Made by a program: the position numbers and the translations under genes. From NCBI GenBank assembly GCA_033980235.1, contig CM067069.1:31917041-31981040 (forward strand): DNA of 64,000 bases. The letters run 5' to 3'. A model generated the notes under the pieces. It saw only the letters and a list, made by a program, of their open reading frames with translations. It was not told where the DNA came from and made no database searches. The stretch is from Diadema setosum. Taxonomy: Eukaryota > Echinodermata > Echinoidea > Diadematoida > Diadematidae. Below are positions 1 through 13,900 of the stretch, one piece after another (within the stretch, counting starts at the first letter, position 1; each line of letters opens with the position of its first letter).

Positions 1-1276
1 GACTGGGGTCAGCGAACCCGCATTTCTAACTGATCTCAGCCTTGATCATTATGTACATGTTCGTACGAGTTTACAGCAGAACAAGCAAAAAACTAAATCA
101 GGAAAAGGTACATAATACTGTAACAGCCCCTTTTTTTAAACAGCAGGAGAACAAATCGTGATAGAATAAACTCTGATCTTTTTATCAAACTCACTTTTCT
201 GAGCATTTTAACACAAAGAAACATGAATTCAGGCCACTGAAGCAGGCACCCTTGTCGTCATCTTGGGAACCTGGTAAACCAGGTTCCCGTAAGGAACGGG
301 TTAATGCAATGCAAGTCACGGTGTTATAGTCACGGTGTTACAGTTACTGTAACACTGTGACACAATTTAGTCAGCTTTAATTAATTAACAAAATGAGTTA
401 CCATCATTTTAGTCTTTGTATATGGTAGCTACATGCGGTCATGATTTGGACTATCAAAATAAACCCTTTTGTGTTTGTAATTTTCAAACAATACTAAAAA
501 CATCAGTTTTTACTGTAACACCATGACATTATTGATGATCGTATTTGCGATGTTCGCTGAAGTTTAACACATAGAAAATCTTGCACTTTGATGATTTGGT
601 AATGATGTTCAACCCTTAAACTCTGAAAACAAAGGCAAAGTTTTTACCTCCTTTTTCATTTTCTCATGCTACATTCATTTAACTTCATTATATTTTTCAG
701 ATAATTATGTCAAATTTAATTATGCTGATTTTATGCACATATTTAGCAAAGCAAATGATGCAATTTTTTAACAAGATGGTCAAATATGAAAAATTCAGTC
801 CTTAAGCTTTCATTTGATACCAAAATGAATGAGATTTGACTATTTTGAAAATTTGATGGTCATGTCCACTCTATCGTGGAATTGCCCTACAGTCACTTAC
901 ACTTAAATGTATTAATTATGACTTTTCTCATGGGGCTCACATACAACACATAAACAGATAGATTTTTCTTTAAGATGATATAAATGAGAGATATAACATA
1001 AAGCACACAAGACTTGCATGGGACCCACAGAAACTGACCATGTTCATGATAGTTCAGCATTTAATCACATTTCTTTTCAGGAACTCTTAATGTAGAACTT
1101 AAATTTTCTGTTGAACTAGAGTAAGGTACACACCTTACAAAATGTATATAGTTCCTCAAAAACTTTTTGTTGGTTTTGCGATGCAGGCGAGTCACATATA
1201 AGATACATACTGTACATAATACATGATGCAGACACAGGTCCAAACCTGGTCAATGAGAGTTCTAATCAAGTCCTAC
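1..1276. other. KCNT intron (left end of window)
   Basis: Non-coding as far as can be seen, AT-rich and without a recognisable KCNT exon on the minus strand. It contains two short hairpin-forming blocks (265-288 and 316-361). Nothing else stands out. Confidence 0.6.
265..361. repeat. Two adjacent short inverted repeats
   Basis: 265-288 is a near-perfect palindrome with 11-base arms (GGGAACCTGGT / ACCAGGTTCCC). At 316-361 a tandem GTCACGGTGTTA-type word is followed by its inverse (ACTGTAACACTGTGAC), giving a second hairpin; a related word, CTGTAACACCATGAC, recurs near 513-527. This is probably a remnant of a small fold-back element. Confidence 0.5.
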
Positions 1277-1413
1277 CTGCATCTGATTAGATCCTGGTCC
1301 TTTAAGGCAGACCCTTGAATGTAGATCACTCGTTGGGCCCAGAGTGGGACCATCAGCAAGGCCTTTAAGGCATTGTCCAGCTCACAGGGTGAGAGGAGAA
1401 CCACAAAGAAATC
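1277..1413 (-). CDS. KCNT: KCNT exon: RCK1 domain continuation (last exon in the window)
   Basis: 137 bp, acceptor TTTCAG and donor GCAG|GTAGGA. It reads [40 protein letters not shown], then DLIRC, ending AG. It matches DYYVVILCPTEMD and [20 protein letters not shown] of KCNT1. It ends two bases into a codon, so the gene continues to the left. No further exon is recognisable in 1-1276; the block with the next family motif (CFILSSRNEVD-like) is missing and must lie outside. Confidence 0.97.
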
Positions 1414-2332
1414 CTGAAATCAAGAAATATACATTCAAGTCAGCAGTTTTTTTACGTGATTATGTACATTCAGACACTTTTCCTTGAATGTTAGACTATA
1501 AAAACAGCCAATCTACAGACCTCATGAATGACATCACCTCTGCAGGTCACAATGCTTCATGTTTGATAATCAAAAGAGATGATATTTCTTTTTTTTTAAA
1601 ACCAAAGATATAAGGTTGCTTATCAGGCAAGATTAAAACATACTAATCTCTGGGAGAGTCTTGTTGGCCATACACCATAAAGACATAATATTGATAGTCA
1701 GATGGCCTTATGCTTGATTGTATTTTCATAAAATATCAAACTATTTGACATTCCTCTCATTGAGAGTATTAAAAATCACATTTAATGAAAATAAAGTATC
1801 ACTCTTAAGTGTTTGCAGAAAGAGAAATAAGGAATCATGAATATACTTGATTTGAAAACAAAAAATCGTATGTATGTTGCATAGCCATCAACTTGTTAGG
1901 GATCACTTTTCCCAGGTATAGTAGTTGAAATATCTCCAGTGCAGTTTCTGCACTAATTGAATTTCTCTTTTGAAATGTCAAATTTATTAAGGGAACTCGA
2001 CATAAAATCTCCTGCTGACATTCATATCCTTTACCTGCAGATGGTTGTGGGCATAGAATTCGTTCAGGAAATCGACGATGAGGTCGTACTGGAGGTTGGT
2101 GGCACAGACGACCACATGTTTCTCGGTCTGAGCTCGATGTCTGCTGTATGTTCCTCCCTGTTTCTGCCTTTCCACAATCAAATAGGCCAGGTTCTCCAAC
2201 TACAGGGTCACAGATAGAGAAAACATTTTCTGTAGTTTGTGCAATGTGGTTACTCTATTCTCATACAATGAGAGGGAGGAGGAGGAGGAGGAAGAGGAGG
2301 AGAAGGAGGAAGAGGGGGAGGAGGAAGAGGGG

Positions 2333-2373
<41 letters not shown>

Positions 2374-2698
2374 GGAGAAGGGGAAGGAGGAGGAGGAGGA
2401 AGAGGAGGAGGAGGAGGAGGAAGAGGAAAGAAGAGGAGGAAGAGGAGGAAGAGGGGGAGGAGGGGGAGGAGGAAGAGGAGGAGGAAGAGGAGGAGGAAGA
2501 GGAGAAAGAAGAGGAGGAGGAGGAGGAGGAGGAGGAGGAGGAGGAGAAGAAGAGGCAGAGGAGTAGGAAGAAGAGGAGGAGGAGGAAGAAGAGGAGGAGG
2601 AGGAGGAGGAGGAGGAAGAAGAAGAAGCAGAAGAGGAGGAGGAAGAAGAGGAGGAGGAAGAGAAAGAAGAGGAGGAGGAAGAGAAAGAAGAGGAGGAA

Positions 2699-2736
<38 letters not shown>

Positions 2737-5700
2737 GGAGGAGGAAGAAGAAGAGGAGGAAGAGGAGGAGGAGGGGGAGGAGGAAGAGGAGGAAGAGGAG
2801 GAGGAGGAGGAGGGGGGGGAAAACTCTTCTCACCTGAAGCGGGAGGAGCACGAGTGCGGCACAGATCATCATCATGATGTACAGCTGGGAGGGCCAGATG
2901 CGGACCTCGATGTCGCCGTAGCCGACGGTGGAGAAGGTCACGACCGTGAAGTAGAAGGCGTGGAAAAAGGACATGCCATTGATGGTGACATCCCCCCTCT
3001 CTAGGTGGTGAATCCCACAGACACTGCATCAAGAGATCAAAAGACACTAACCTGTTGAGGACAGACTGATTTTGCTACAACACATATTCTCCATAGAACC
3101 CTGCCTGAGTATACTCGGGACCCATCCTCAACGGGTAAAATACTGTTCAATTTGCAATATTACAAATTGTATGGAATCAAAAAGATACTGACAGGGACAT
3201 AATTTTCAAAAGCATATTTTGTAATTGTATGGATGGCAATGGTAACATGTGATATACTAGTTTATGTGATAATTTTGCCTTTTACTCTTTTTTGTTTGTT
3301 TGTTTGTTTGTTTTTTCTTGGTGAAGACAAAAGAGATAACTGCAAGAAAAATAAGGGAGGGCTTACAGAGAATGTTGTTTTGCACCCATGACTATTGATG
3401 CTATACAGTAGGTCATGGAGATTTTTAATATATTTTCATGGTGTACATGCTCACTGTATTTCGTATGGTGGGATAAAGATGCGAAGATCATTTCAATAGC
3501 AATAAAGAAATGGAGAATGTGAGTGAGAGGATGCGGAAATCTCACATGTGATGTCCATCATAACTGAGCAGGCCATTTCTTTCTTGTGACAACATAAAAA
3601 GAAGAAGAATAATAAATAAACATTGAGAGCATGAAATCCCACAGGAAATATGTTTAAAAGCACAAACATGGATCATCGCATCAGGGATAAAGAGGGGTTG
3701 GATATACGTATGCATCCTGTCAAGACCACTCTTATTAGATGGGGGGGGGGGGGGGGGGGGGGACAAGGGCATACTGCCAACCCCACCCACATGGGAATGG
3801 GGGCAGAGATGCATGGATAATCTCACCTGGTGAATATGAGGCACAAGATGAATGAGAAGAGGATCATGAGCTGCTGAGAGAGTGCCGAGTGTGACCTCAT
3901 CATCACTCTATGCAAGTCATTCTGTGAGGAGAGAGGTCAAGAGGTCAAAGGTCAGTTTGGATGATGACCTATTAACTGCATCATGAATATGCACAGACTC
4001 AAGCTTGCATAGAGAATCCATGTATAACAGCACACCCAAACATACTGTTAAAAAAAAAACAAAAAAAAAAAACAAGAACAACAACAAAAAAAAACTAACG
4101 CCATCATGTACTTTATTCTGTTATTTCAATTTAGAGAGATGCTAGTACCTTGAGGGAAAAATATAGACAGAGAAGTGACCTAAATGCAGTAGATAAGTGA
4201 ATGATTGTGCAAATGCAAACAGGTTTAGAGAAAGTTATGGCTACTTACGCACTGGTAATTTCTCACAATATTCCACTGCTTCTTTACAGATGTAATGGGT
4301 GGGTATATACATGTATGCATGCAATTTTGACCAGCATATGGAACAAAGCTTGAACATACTTTCGCGAATTTCGCGAATCGCCTTTGAATCGCGAAAATAA
4401 CAACACGTGAATAACTAAGTTCAGTTAGACCCTCGCAACCGCGAAATTAACAAATGTCCTCCAAGTAGCAATTCGTGAAAATATCTGTACGCGAAAATTT
4501 CAGCTCATACAGTAGTTGGTTTCTGCCAAATCTAGAGCATTGTACATTACTATTCTCTACACTAATGTCACAACAGAATGCACCATTTTGCATGTGCTCC
4601 CTGATGCATGTTTAACCATATTTGCAATATGAAGAATAATCAAAGATCAAATCTAGGGCACATTAATACCACAAATTGCCCTCACAACAATTTACATTTC
4701 AGCTTGGTATAGACATGTAATTATGTTCAGTCTTTTCCAAAGATATTTGAACACCAGTTATGATAAAGAATTTCATGCTAACTATTCTGGTAAAAAATAG
4801 ATGCATTCATGGACACATGAATACACACATATAACACATAGCGGAATGCATAATCTTCTATAATGATACTTACAAAAAGATTTTCAAGAAGCTGCTTTGC
4901 GAGCCAGCAATTTAAGAAAACTGGAATGAAGAGGTTTCTTAATGGTTCCCAGAAAATCTGTGATAGGGAAAAGAACATCATAAGTTTCACATACATTGAA
5001 AATGTTTTATCAAAACATAAAAAAAAAACAAACTTGGATTACTTTTACAACTAGGAGAATGGTTAACATTATTTTCAATTTTTGGCAAAATGTGACCATT
5101 TCTTTTTTGCTCTTACATCTGTAAAAAAAAACAAATCAACTAACTTCATGGCACATAACATCACCAACATCATTATTTTGCAATCATAGTTGATTTCTTT
5201 CACTGGTTTTCAGGAACCTATAGGTAGGACCAAACAAAGAAATTGAACAAATCTCAACTGAACAATGATATGCACTGGTGGTATAAGTAGGTACCTGTAG
5301 TTCAAACACTATCAACAAGCCTTTTTTTTTTAGAACCTGTTTGCTACAATGTATGTAAATATTGAAAGCTAAATCTGAAACAGATTTACAGAGGACTATA
5401 TATTTGTGTTGTATCATCATGTAATCAACAAAATTTTACAAAACACAAGCTTCACAAAGGATACACAAAACATTTAATATGGCCTACATACATGTAGCTG
5501 AAGGCTTCACATTATTATAACAGTATTTTGAGCATATTTGAAAAACAAAGATGACACAGAACAAGAGGAAACCATCTTTCACATAAAAAAAAAAAGAAGC
5601 AGATCTGTATTTAGATGTACACTGCGGTTTACTCACTGTGATAATAAACGGCACACTATTGACGATTTCTAGAAAAAAAGACATGGTGACAATCTGCTGT

Positions 5701-7933
5701 AGAACACTTCCCTGTGAAATAAGAAAATTAAAACATGGAAGATGGTTACATAAGGCCATACTTCAATGAATTTCATCAGAAGTTCCTCTCTTTTTTCATG
5801 GTATGGAAATACATTACATGGGCCAACCACAAACAAAGAATGATAAAGCCCCCTTTTAGCTTATGCTATAACATTTAAAAAAATCAAGTACAACATTAAT
5901 ATTTACTAAGGGATTTTACAGATATGTAACTTTTCTACATACACCAGTTCAAATCTTCACTTCAGAGGACAGTCTTAAAGAATACTTTGGACCAAAGTAT
6001 GCTGCAGAGTGAAATCGATTCAATCGATCCTGCCCCTATTTCATTTTCAATTCATTTTCATTTCATTTCATTTCAACACAGTAATAAAAGGAACTTGCTT
6101 AGGAATTGGTTGTTATTCTGCAAGCCCTTGCATATGATATAATAAAGAAACATATGTGTAGCACAATAGATTCAATGTACAACAATGATTTGAAAAATCA
6201 CATAGAGAGAAAAAAAAACATAAACACACAGAACATGAAGAATATAAAAACTTTGACAAGAGACTGACATAAAACAAAATGGCAATGGCACTCATCACAC
6301 AACATAATATTAAACTAAAGAAAAAAGCCTATTCCTTAAAGATGTAAGTGACAAAGGGTTGACCTCTGACCTTATATTGTAAATACATGAGGAGGATGTG
6401 TTGGGCCACACTGATGATCGCTATGGAAACCTGCAGTGCCCACAACCATGTCGTCCTCTGCACCCACAGCATGGCCAACCTGCACAGGCAATCATAGAAG
6501 AGAGAAAACCTGTTGTATGCCTGAACAATTCAAGAATTTGGCTGAAACTAAAAAAAAAAAAAAAGAAAAAAAAAAAGGACTTTGAAAACTAGAAACTTTG
6601 TTCATTATATCATCTGTTGTTATACCAGTAGCCAAAAACATGGAACACAATACAGACAAGACAAGTATATAAAATAATGCATGAATTTGGATCCAAACAT
6701 TCAAACAAATTTATTTCATCAGTCACTACTTTATGTACTAGATTACTGTATGTCAAGTTTTCACTGCACAACAATGTCATATGACACATTCTCCACAGAC
6801 TGTTTCAGAGCATGTTAATTGGAAGAGACACCATTAAAGTTAACCATCTAGATTGGGCCTTAAAAGAGCATGTTTCCCCAAGACAGAAATATGGGTTCAG
6901 CAATACAGAAAGAGTGATATTTGTAACACTCATGGGTGGGAAGATTAAGAATAGGACCATCCGTTGAGAAATTCTGAATCTGTTTATGTATAGTGGATTC
7001 CATGTTTCTACCTCTCCTTGTTGAAACTGATAGCTCTTCTAGTAGGCATCCAGAATTTTTGGCATAACATACCAGGCATCTCATTAACACATCAAGGGAA
7101 TGCATTGTTTTCATTAACTTCTGTTTCATAAAAAAGATGACAGCTATTGATTTATTCAAAATAATAATGATAATTTCTTTCTTAAACATTCCCCTAATTC
7201 AGCTCTTTTTGCAAACAAAAGAGACCTCAGTTACCACATCTCCAATATGCCACTTTTGTTTTCTTTTACTTTTTTTGCTTTTTTTTACAAACAGACCTGA
7301 GATGCCAGAGAAAGTGAAAAATCTTTTTGAAAAAAAAACAAAAAACAAACATGGTCTCATTGTCGACTGATTCAACATTGTTGATGACAAAATGATTGAG
7401 TGAAAATGTGCAGGCATTCATTAATGACACGAATACACATTGTGGTTTCATTACACAGAACCTTTAATGCAGCAAACCATCGCAGCAGCCAACTGGCACC
7501 ATTCTATAAATCTCATTAGTCTAGAATGTGTGTCGTGAAATGATGCCATCAACTTCTCTTCTGGCATGTTAAAATGTATCAGTTACCGAAATGGGGCACT
7601 TCACCTTAAGGGCTCTCTTTTACTCTCTAAATACGCATTCACACTTCATTCATTTGCTTTAACAGCCATTAAAGCAAGTGAAGTAGAAGAAGAGAAAGAA
7701 AAAAAGTTAATTATGTAAAGTAGAAGCTGATCTCACTTCTCCTTTTTAGATCTGGGTGAGAATGTCAAAGGCATCCTGCCATACATGTATTGTGCAATTC
7801 TGGTTGTGACTTCAAGGTTTTCAAAGCTGTATATAGATGTGTCTTCACTTTGCTTGTATTTTGGTTGTTATTCTGTTATTCTACATGAGCTCATTTACTT
7901 CTTGTTTGTTTGTTTGTTTGTTTGTTTGTTTGG

Positions 7934-7964
<31 letters not shown>

Positions 7965-10900
7965 GTCCTGAGGTATTGTCCCATTGAAATTGATCTTTAT
8001 TTTATCAAATATCAATCATCATGTAATGTGGGGGATCATGCTCCTCAGATGTTTCAAATTTGAAACTTTTGAAGTTCCAAGTCACTGCTGAGGGATCCAC
8101 ACGCACTTCACAATGAGAGCAAAAAAAGCAGAAGTAAAATTGTATCTACCAACAAACCACCAAATCAAGTCAGTTGAAGCATGGCTCAATCATTACATAG
8201 AGGCTGATGTCCATGTTGTTTTTTTTTTTCTGAATTTTTGCTTTAATCCTCCTATTGTTACTCTCCATATTCCGGTTAAGATGTCATGTATGATTAGAAA
8301 AAAGTAAATTGGAAGGAACCAGGATGGGACTTGAACCCATAACCTACTTCTCACCACCCAGCTATACCTATTTAACTAAGCTAAAAGGAGTTCAGTGAAA
8401 CGAGTAGGTGGAACAAATGAAGATTTTTATTTGCAAAAGGGGCTAGATCCACTTTCAGTTCTTTAGAGAAAAAATGGTTTGTTTGTGAGAATTTGTACAC
8501 AAGTGTATGGGAAAACTAAATCCAATTTTGCAATACTTTCTATTCAAATGGTTGTCTGGAGTTGAAATTTTCACTGTAACTAACTCAAATGGAATTCTGT
8601 GCAGTGATGCTAATAACTCAATTTTCATCAAGAATGGATCTAGCCCTTTTTGCAAATAAGCTCTTCAAATACTCAATGCATCACTTTGAAGATCATTATG
8701 TGACGGCCAAAAAAAATATATAATATGTATGAAAAAAAAATCTCTCACTCTCTGTATCTCTCTCTCAGAAAAAAAAAAAAAAGAAGAAAGAGAGAAGATT
8801 CTCTTCAATTTGAATCCTGTATTGATCCTCCTCCCCCTCTGACATAACTCATCTCCCCACAGAATGTAAATCTTAAATCCCTCCTCCGATTGATCAGCAG
8901 CCGCCCTTAAACCACATCCCTGCACATCAGTGGCTGGTTCCAGTGTGCCCCAAATCCTTGGCCCGGACAGATTGCTAGTCTAATGGAATAACCACCACCC
9001 CTGATGTTTGTACAGCTTATCACTGGCAAAACTCTCTCTGGTAACAACATCGATTTGTCTCACAAACTGTCAATCTGATCCTTTGATGGGTGAAAAAGTG
9101 TGATGTAAGTATTTTGTAGTCTTTGCACTTCTTGATTGAAAAAGTAGCATTTTGCACAAAATTACTCTTTCATCATTAATGGCATCTACCTAGATATGAC
9201 AGAGAAAATGATTCTCAATGATTAAAAAAAAAAGACACAGCATTCATGGAAATGAAGATCCCTTGTAAACAGTTTCCTGTTGTTGCTGTTGCTGCTGCTG
9301 CTGTTGTTATTGAGAGGTTGAACAATGTTTCTCGCATAACAGAATTTCCTTCTTTTTTTTCCAGCCAAAAACAGATTTTCATATTTTTAAACTGAGAGAG
9401 GCCTTATTTAAATTGGGAAAAAATTAAACCTATACAATGTACCTGCAGATGGGCATTAAGCATGCTTTCGAAAAAAGGAGGCATGCCACTATGTGCTATG
9501 TTTTGCAAGGACTTTTCTATTTTCAACATTCAGCAAGTTTAGTAGCATCTGCCTTAGATGCACAGGTCTTCATTTCTAAACTTATTTATACTCAGGCAGA
9601 CAAAATATTGTAAGTTGAAAAAAGAAAGGCTGCAGAGACTCCAATTAACCTCAAGCATCTATTACACAAGAGATTCTCCTGCCTGAACCCTCCAGCAAAA
9701 TAAAGAGATTCTGACAGTAAATACGTACACAACAGCGCACAGCATACACGTACACGGGAAGCATGACATCCCTTGTGGCTGGAGTCCCAAAGCTCTAAGG
9801 TTGTACATAGATGCTCACTGGAGCTATCTTAGCTCATTTTTTGAACACACACACACACACACACACATACACACTTATAATATATGAAAAAAACTAGAAA
9901 TGTCGCTACAGCGACTGGTTATACCCCCGCAAAACAACATTTCATAAGCTTTGGTCAAAACAACATTTCATAAGCTTTGGTCAAAAAACTGAGGAAGTAG
10001 TTAAATCCGCAAGATCTTTCCTTGATCTTCTGCCATTAATATGCCGTTACCATGGCAACGTACTTTCGGGTACTGTCGAAAAATGCGTCTTGCACATCTA
10101 CAACCAAAGGCACACATCTGTACCAAGTTTCATGGAAATTGGGCAAAAACTGAGGAAGTAGTTTGCAACACAAAATTTTCCATCATTTTGGCTCATAATA
10201 TGTGAGCTGTTACCATGGCAACATACTTTTTGTCACTGTCAAGAAATGTGTCATGCTGACCTATATCCTAAGACAAACATTCAATATGAATTCCATGAGA
10301 ATTGGAAGAACACTGATGAAGCAGTTTTGCCATGAAGCATTTTGCCCTATATTTTACCAATAACATGCTGTTACCATGGCAACGCACTTTTTGCCACTGC
10401 GGAAATATGTGTCTTGCACATTAACATATTCAGATGAACATCTGTACCTAATTTCATAAAAATTGATCAAAAACTGTGGGAGGAGTTCGCGACGCAAGAT
10501 TTGTACCCATTTTTGCCCATAATATGCCGTTACCATGGCAACGTACTTTTGGGTACCGTCAAAAAATACGTCTTGCACATCTACAACCCAAGGCACACAT
10601 CTGTGCCAAGTTTTATGGGAATCGGTTGAAAACTGAGGAAGTAGTTCGCGATGCAAGATTTGCAACGGACCGACCGCCCGACCGACCGCCCGACCGCCCG
10701 ACCGACCGTCCGCTGATTCCTATATACCCCTTCAAACTTCGTTTGGCGGGGGTATAAAAAGTGAATTTGGGTGAGAGGCAAAATTTGGAGGTGGGAAAAA
10801 AAGAAATATTTCCTAAGCAGGAGTCATTCAGCAAGAGTAAGGGAAATTCAAGCTCAAGTGGGTGAGTGGGAGACTTTAAAAAAAAATGGTACTAAAGTGG

Positions 10901-13900
10901 GGAAGATCTCCAATCAAAAGCAGAAGGAGCTGGAGTTTCTGCTGATGAAAGCATGGTGTTATGGGTGTGTCATTACCTGACTGGAAAAAGGCATTAATGC
11001 CATAGACCTTGCAATCTGTTAGCACTCTCTTGCACACAACTGATATCATGTAAAGCAGTACCTGAATCCTTGCCCTGACATATGCTGTAGAACCATCTGT
11101 TAATGGCCTCCTACAAGTCTATTTTCTCACAAATTTGCTTGTTTATAACAGATTGGTTTATTCTTGTGTACATGTACCTCCATTCAAACTTTTATCAATT
11201 ATGTGTTGTTTGAAGGTTTGCATGGTGAAGTAAATGAGGGAGAAAGATTTGCGGTGACACCATGTGTATGTAGTCCTTAACCGGATCGTTGTTTGGCAGA
11301 AGAACCTAGAAAGAGGAGAAATGAAGAGGGAAGCGACATATGGGGGTTGTAAGGAGGGCAAAAAGTGAAGAGTGGAAGACAGTAATGGGCTAGAAGTTAA
11401 AGTTGCACAAGTGGAGACGGTAGAGAAAGGAACACAGAGAGTGGTAAGGAAGAATAGTGTGAGAATCAAGTAGGATGTTCAGACATCGTTAGAAGGGGAA
11501 AGATGAAATAGAAGGAAAGAGGAAGAGGAAGGAGTTGAATGTTGGAGAATCATGGAGATAGGAGAGAGAAGTGAAGATTCATGAAACCAAGAGAAGAACG
11601 AAGTCGGCGAATAACGTGGCTGTGGAATGTGGAGTCAATGGAGAAAGAACGAATAATTTCTCAAAGGAAGGGTAAATAGAGGAGAGATGAGAATATGTTG
11701 AGAGAAGGGAGAGAGAGAGAGGGGGGGACAAAGAAAAAAAGGAGAAAAAGAACAAATTGAAATTCAAGACATAAATTAGAGGGAGCTAGTGTGGATCCTA
11801 GAAATAAATACTGCGGAGGAGAAAAAATATAAAATGGAGAGGAAAATTGATGACAGTTAAATCCTGAAAAGGTTCCTGTGGGAGTTAATGCAAACATGAG
11901 AAATTAAAATAAGGTTAAAGTGTAGACCTGAGGAGAGAAGACAAGAGAAATAACCTGTAAAGAAATGTGTAAATTAATACTTTAACCTTATTTTAATTTC
12001 TCATTTTTGCATTACTCCCACAGGAACCTTTTCAGGATTTAACTGTCATCAATTTTCCTCTCCAATTTATATTTTTTCTCCTCTGCAGCCGACTTCGTTC
12101 TCCTCTTGGTTTCATGAATCTTCACTTCTCTCCCCTATCTCCATGATTCTCCAACATTCAACTCCTTCCTCTTCCTCTTCCCTTCTGTGTCATCTTTCCC
12201 CTTCTAACGATGTCCGAACATCTTACTTGATTCTCACACTATTCTTCCTTACCACTCTCTCTGTTCCTTTCTCTACCGTCTCCACTTGTGCAACTTTAAC
12301 TTCTAGCCCATTACTGTCCCCCACTCTTCACTTTTTGCCCTCCTCACAACCCCCATATGTCGCTTCCCTCTTCATTTCTCCTCTTTCTAGGCTCTTCTGC
12401 CAAACAACGATCCAGTTATGGACTACATACACATGGTGTCACCACAAATCTTTCTCCCTCTTTTATCAATTAGTTCTCGAAATTAATTGATTAATATTTA
12501 CACACTAAGGAAAAAACAACAACAACAACAAACAAACACAGGCCCTACAACAGTTTAATCGATGGAAGTCAATGGATAATAAATAAGCTTTCATTCCTAG
12601 AGGTGATATACGTGGGGTGTTTATTCATATGTCTCTCCTTTTCAACAAACATTTCAACATATTAAAGTTGGAAGGCACAAGTAGATCAATGTAATGGACC
12701 TATTCATACCTCTCTCCATCAACATGGATCTACTTTAGTCTCTGTCATCATCACTAATATCACTGCTTTAGTCTCTGTCATCATCACTAATATCACTGCT
12801 TTAGTCTCTGTCATCATCACTAATACCACTGCTTTAGTCTCTGTCATCATCACTAATATCACTGCTAAAATAATTTCTTGGACTGACAAATATACCCAAA
12901 TTCTGTTGCACCCTTAAAGGGATGGATGGTATAATTTTGGTTGGGATGGGCCATTAGGTTTCAAACCTTTTTGTGAGAGATTATGAGAAACTTTTAGGAA
13001 ATATGAGAGACAATATAAGTCTAAGAGGAATTTAAGGTTTATTTGATGAAAATTGGGTTTGAAGTGGCTGAGATATACAAAACAAAGGGATTATAATAAA
13101 AGGTTGGCTCCACCTTTTGTTTTACTTTGTTTTTGGATGTCTCAGCAATTTCAAAACCAATTTTCATTAAATTAACCTTAAATTCATTTTAATAGTATGC
13201 TTCTCGACATTTCATAAAGTGGTTTCTAAGTACCCGGTATCTCTCTCTCTCTCTCTCTCAAAAAAAAAAAAAAAAATTACAGCTGAATCCTCACCTCAAC
13301 CAAAAAATATACCATCCCTTTTAAACCCACTGAGGATGAACTGAATTTGCTTTAACACACATTTCCCATGGACAACTGCCCATGTATACTCTTGACTAGT
13401 CTTTAACAGGTTTAAAAGTCTCAGCTTAAGGATGACAGAATCAAGGCATTCCCCCTCCCTAGCCATCATCTCAACAGCAGTTACTGTAGTTCATTCCTGT
13501 TCCCTGGAAATCTATGCTTGATGTCAGCCAATAACATGATTTCCTTTTACATAATCCACTCCCCCCCCCCCCCCCATGTCATGAAAGTTTATTACAAAGC
13601 ACAACTTTAATTTCGGTCTGTATAGTAATGGAAAAAGCACTGTACTTTGTACTTCAGTCCACATGAAGCTTTTGAACCAAAGGACAGAAAAGGAAATGCA
13701 GCTCCCATCTCCCCTTGCAATTTCAAATTCATGTCCAGCAGGCAAGAGCACAAACTTTACATTTGGACAGCAATTTCCGCTGTGTAAGTCAAATAATTTC
13801 AATGGATTTGACAACTGTGAGTTGAGTAATAAGTCAAAACGTGACCTTTGGACCCTACTTAAGTTGAAAATTCCTATGTATGGAAATTGCTGCCTTGAGC

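Noticed and set aside
2148..3047. Long open frames of Arg/Lys/Glu or Pro/Leu residues over the purine tract
   Set aside because: Pure translations of a GA-rich triplet repeat; the true coding part is only the exon at 2834-3023.
11158..12490. Related open frames of about 103 and 115 codons on opposite strands
   Set aside because: They arise from the two arms of one inverted repeat and show no domain or start/splice context.
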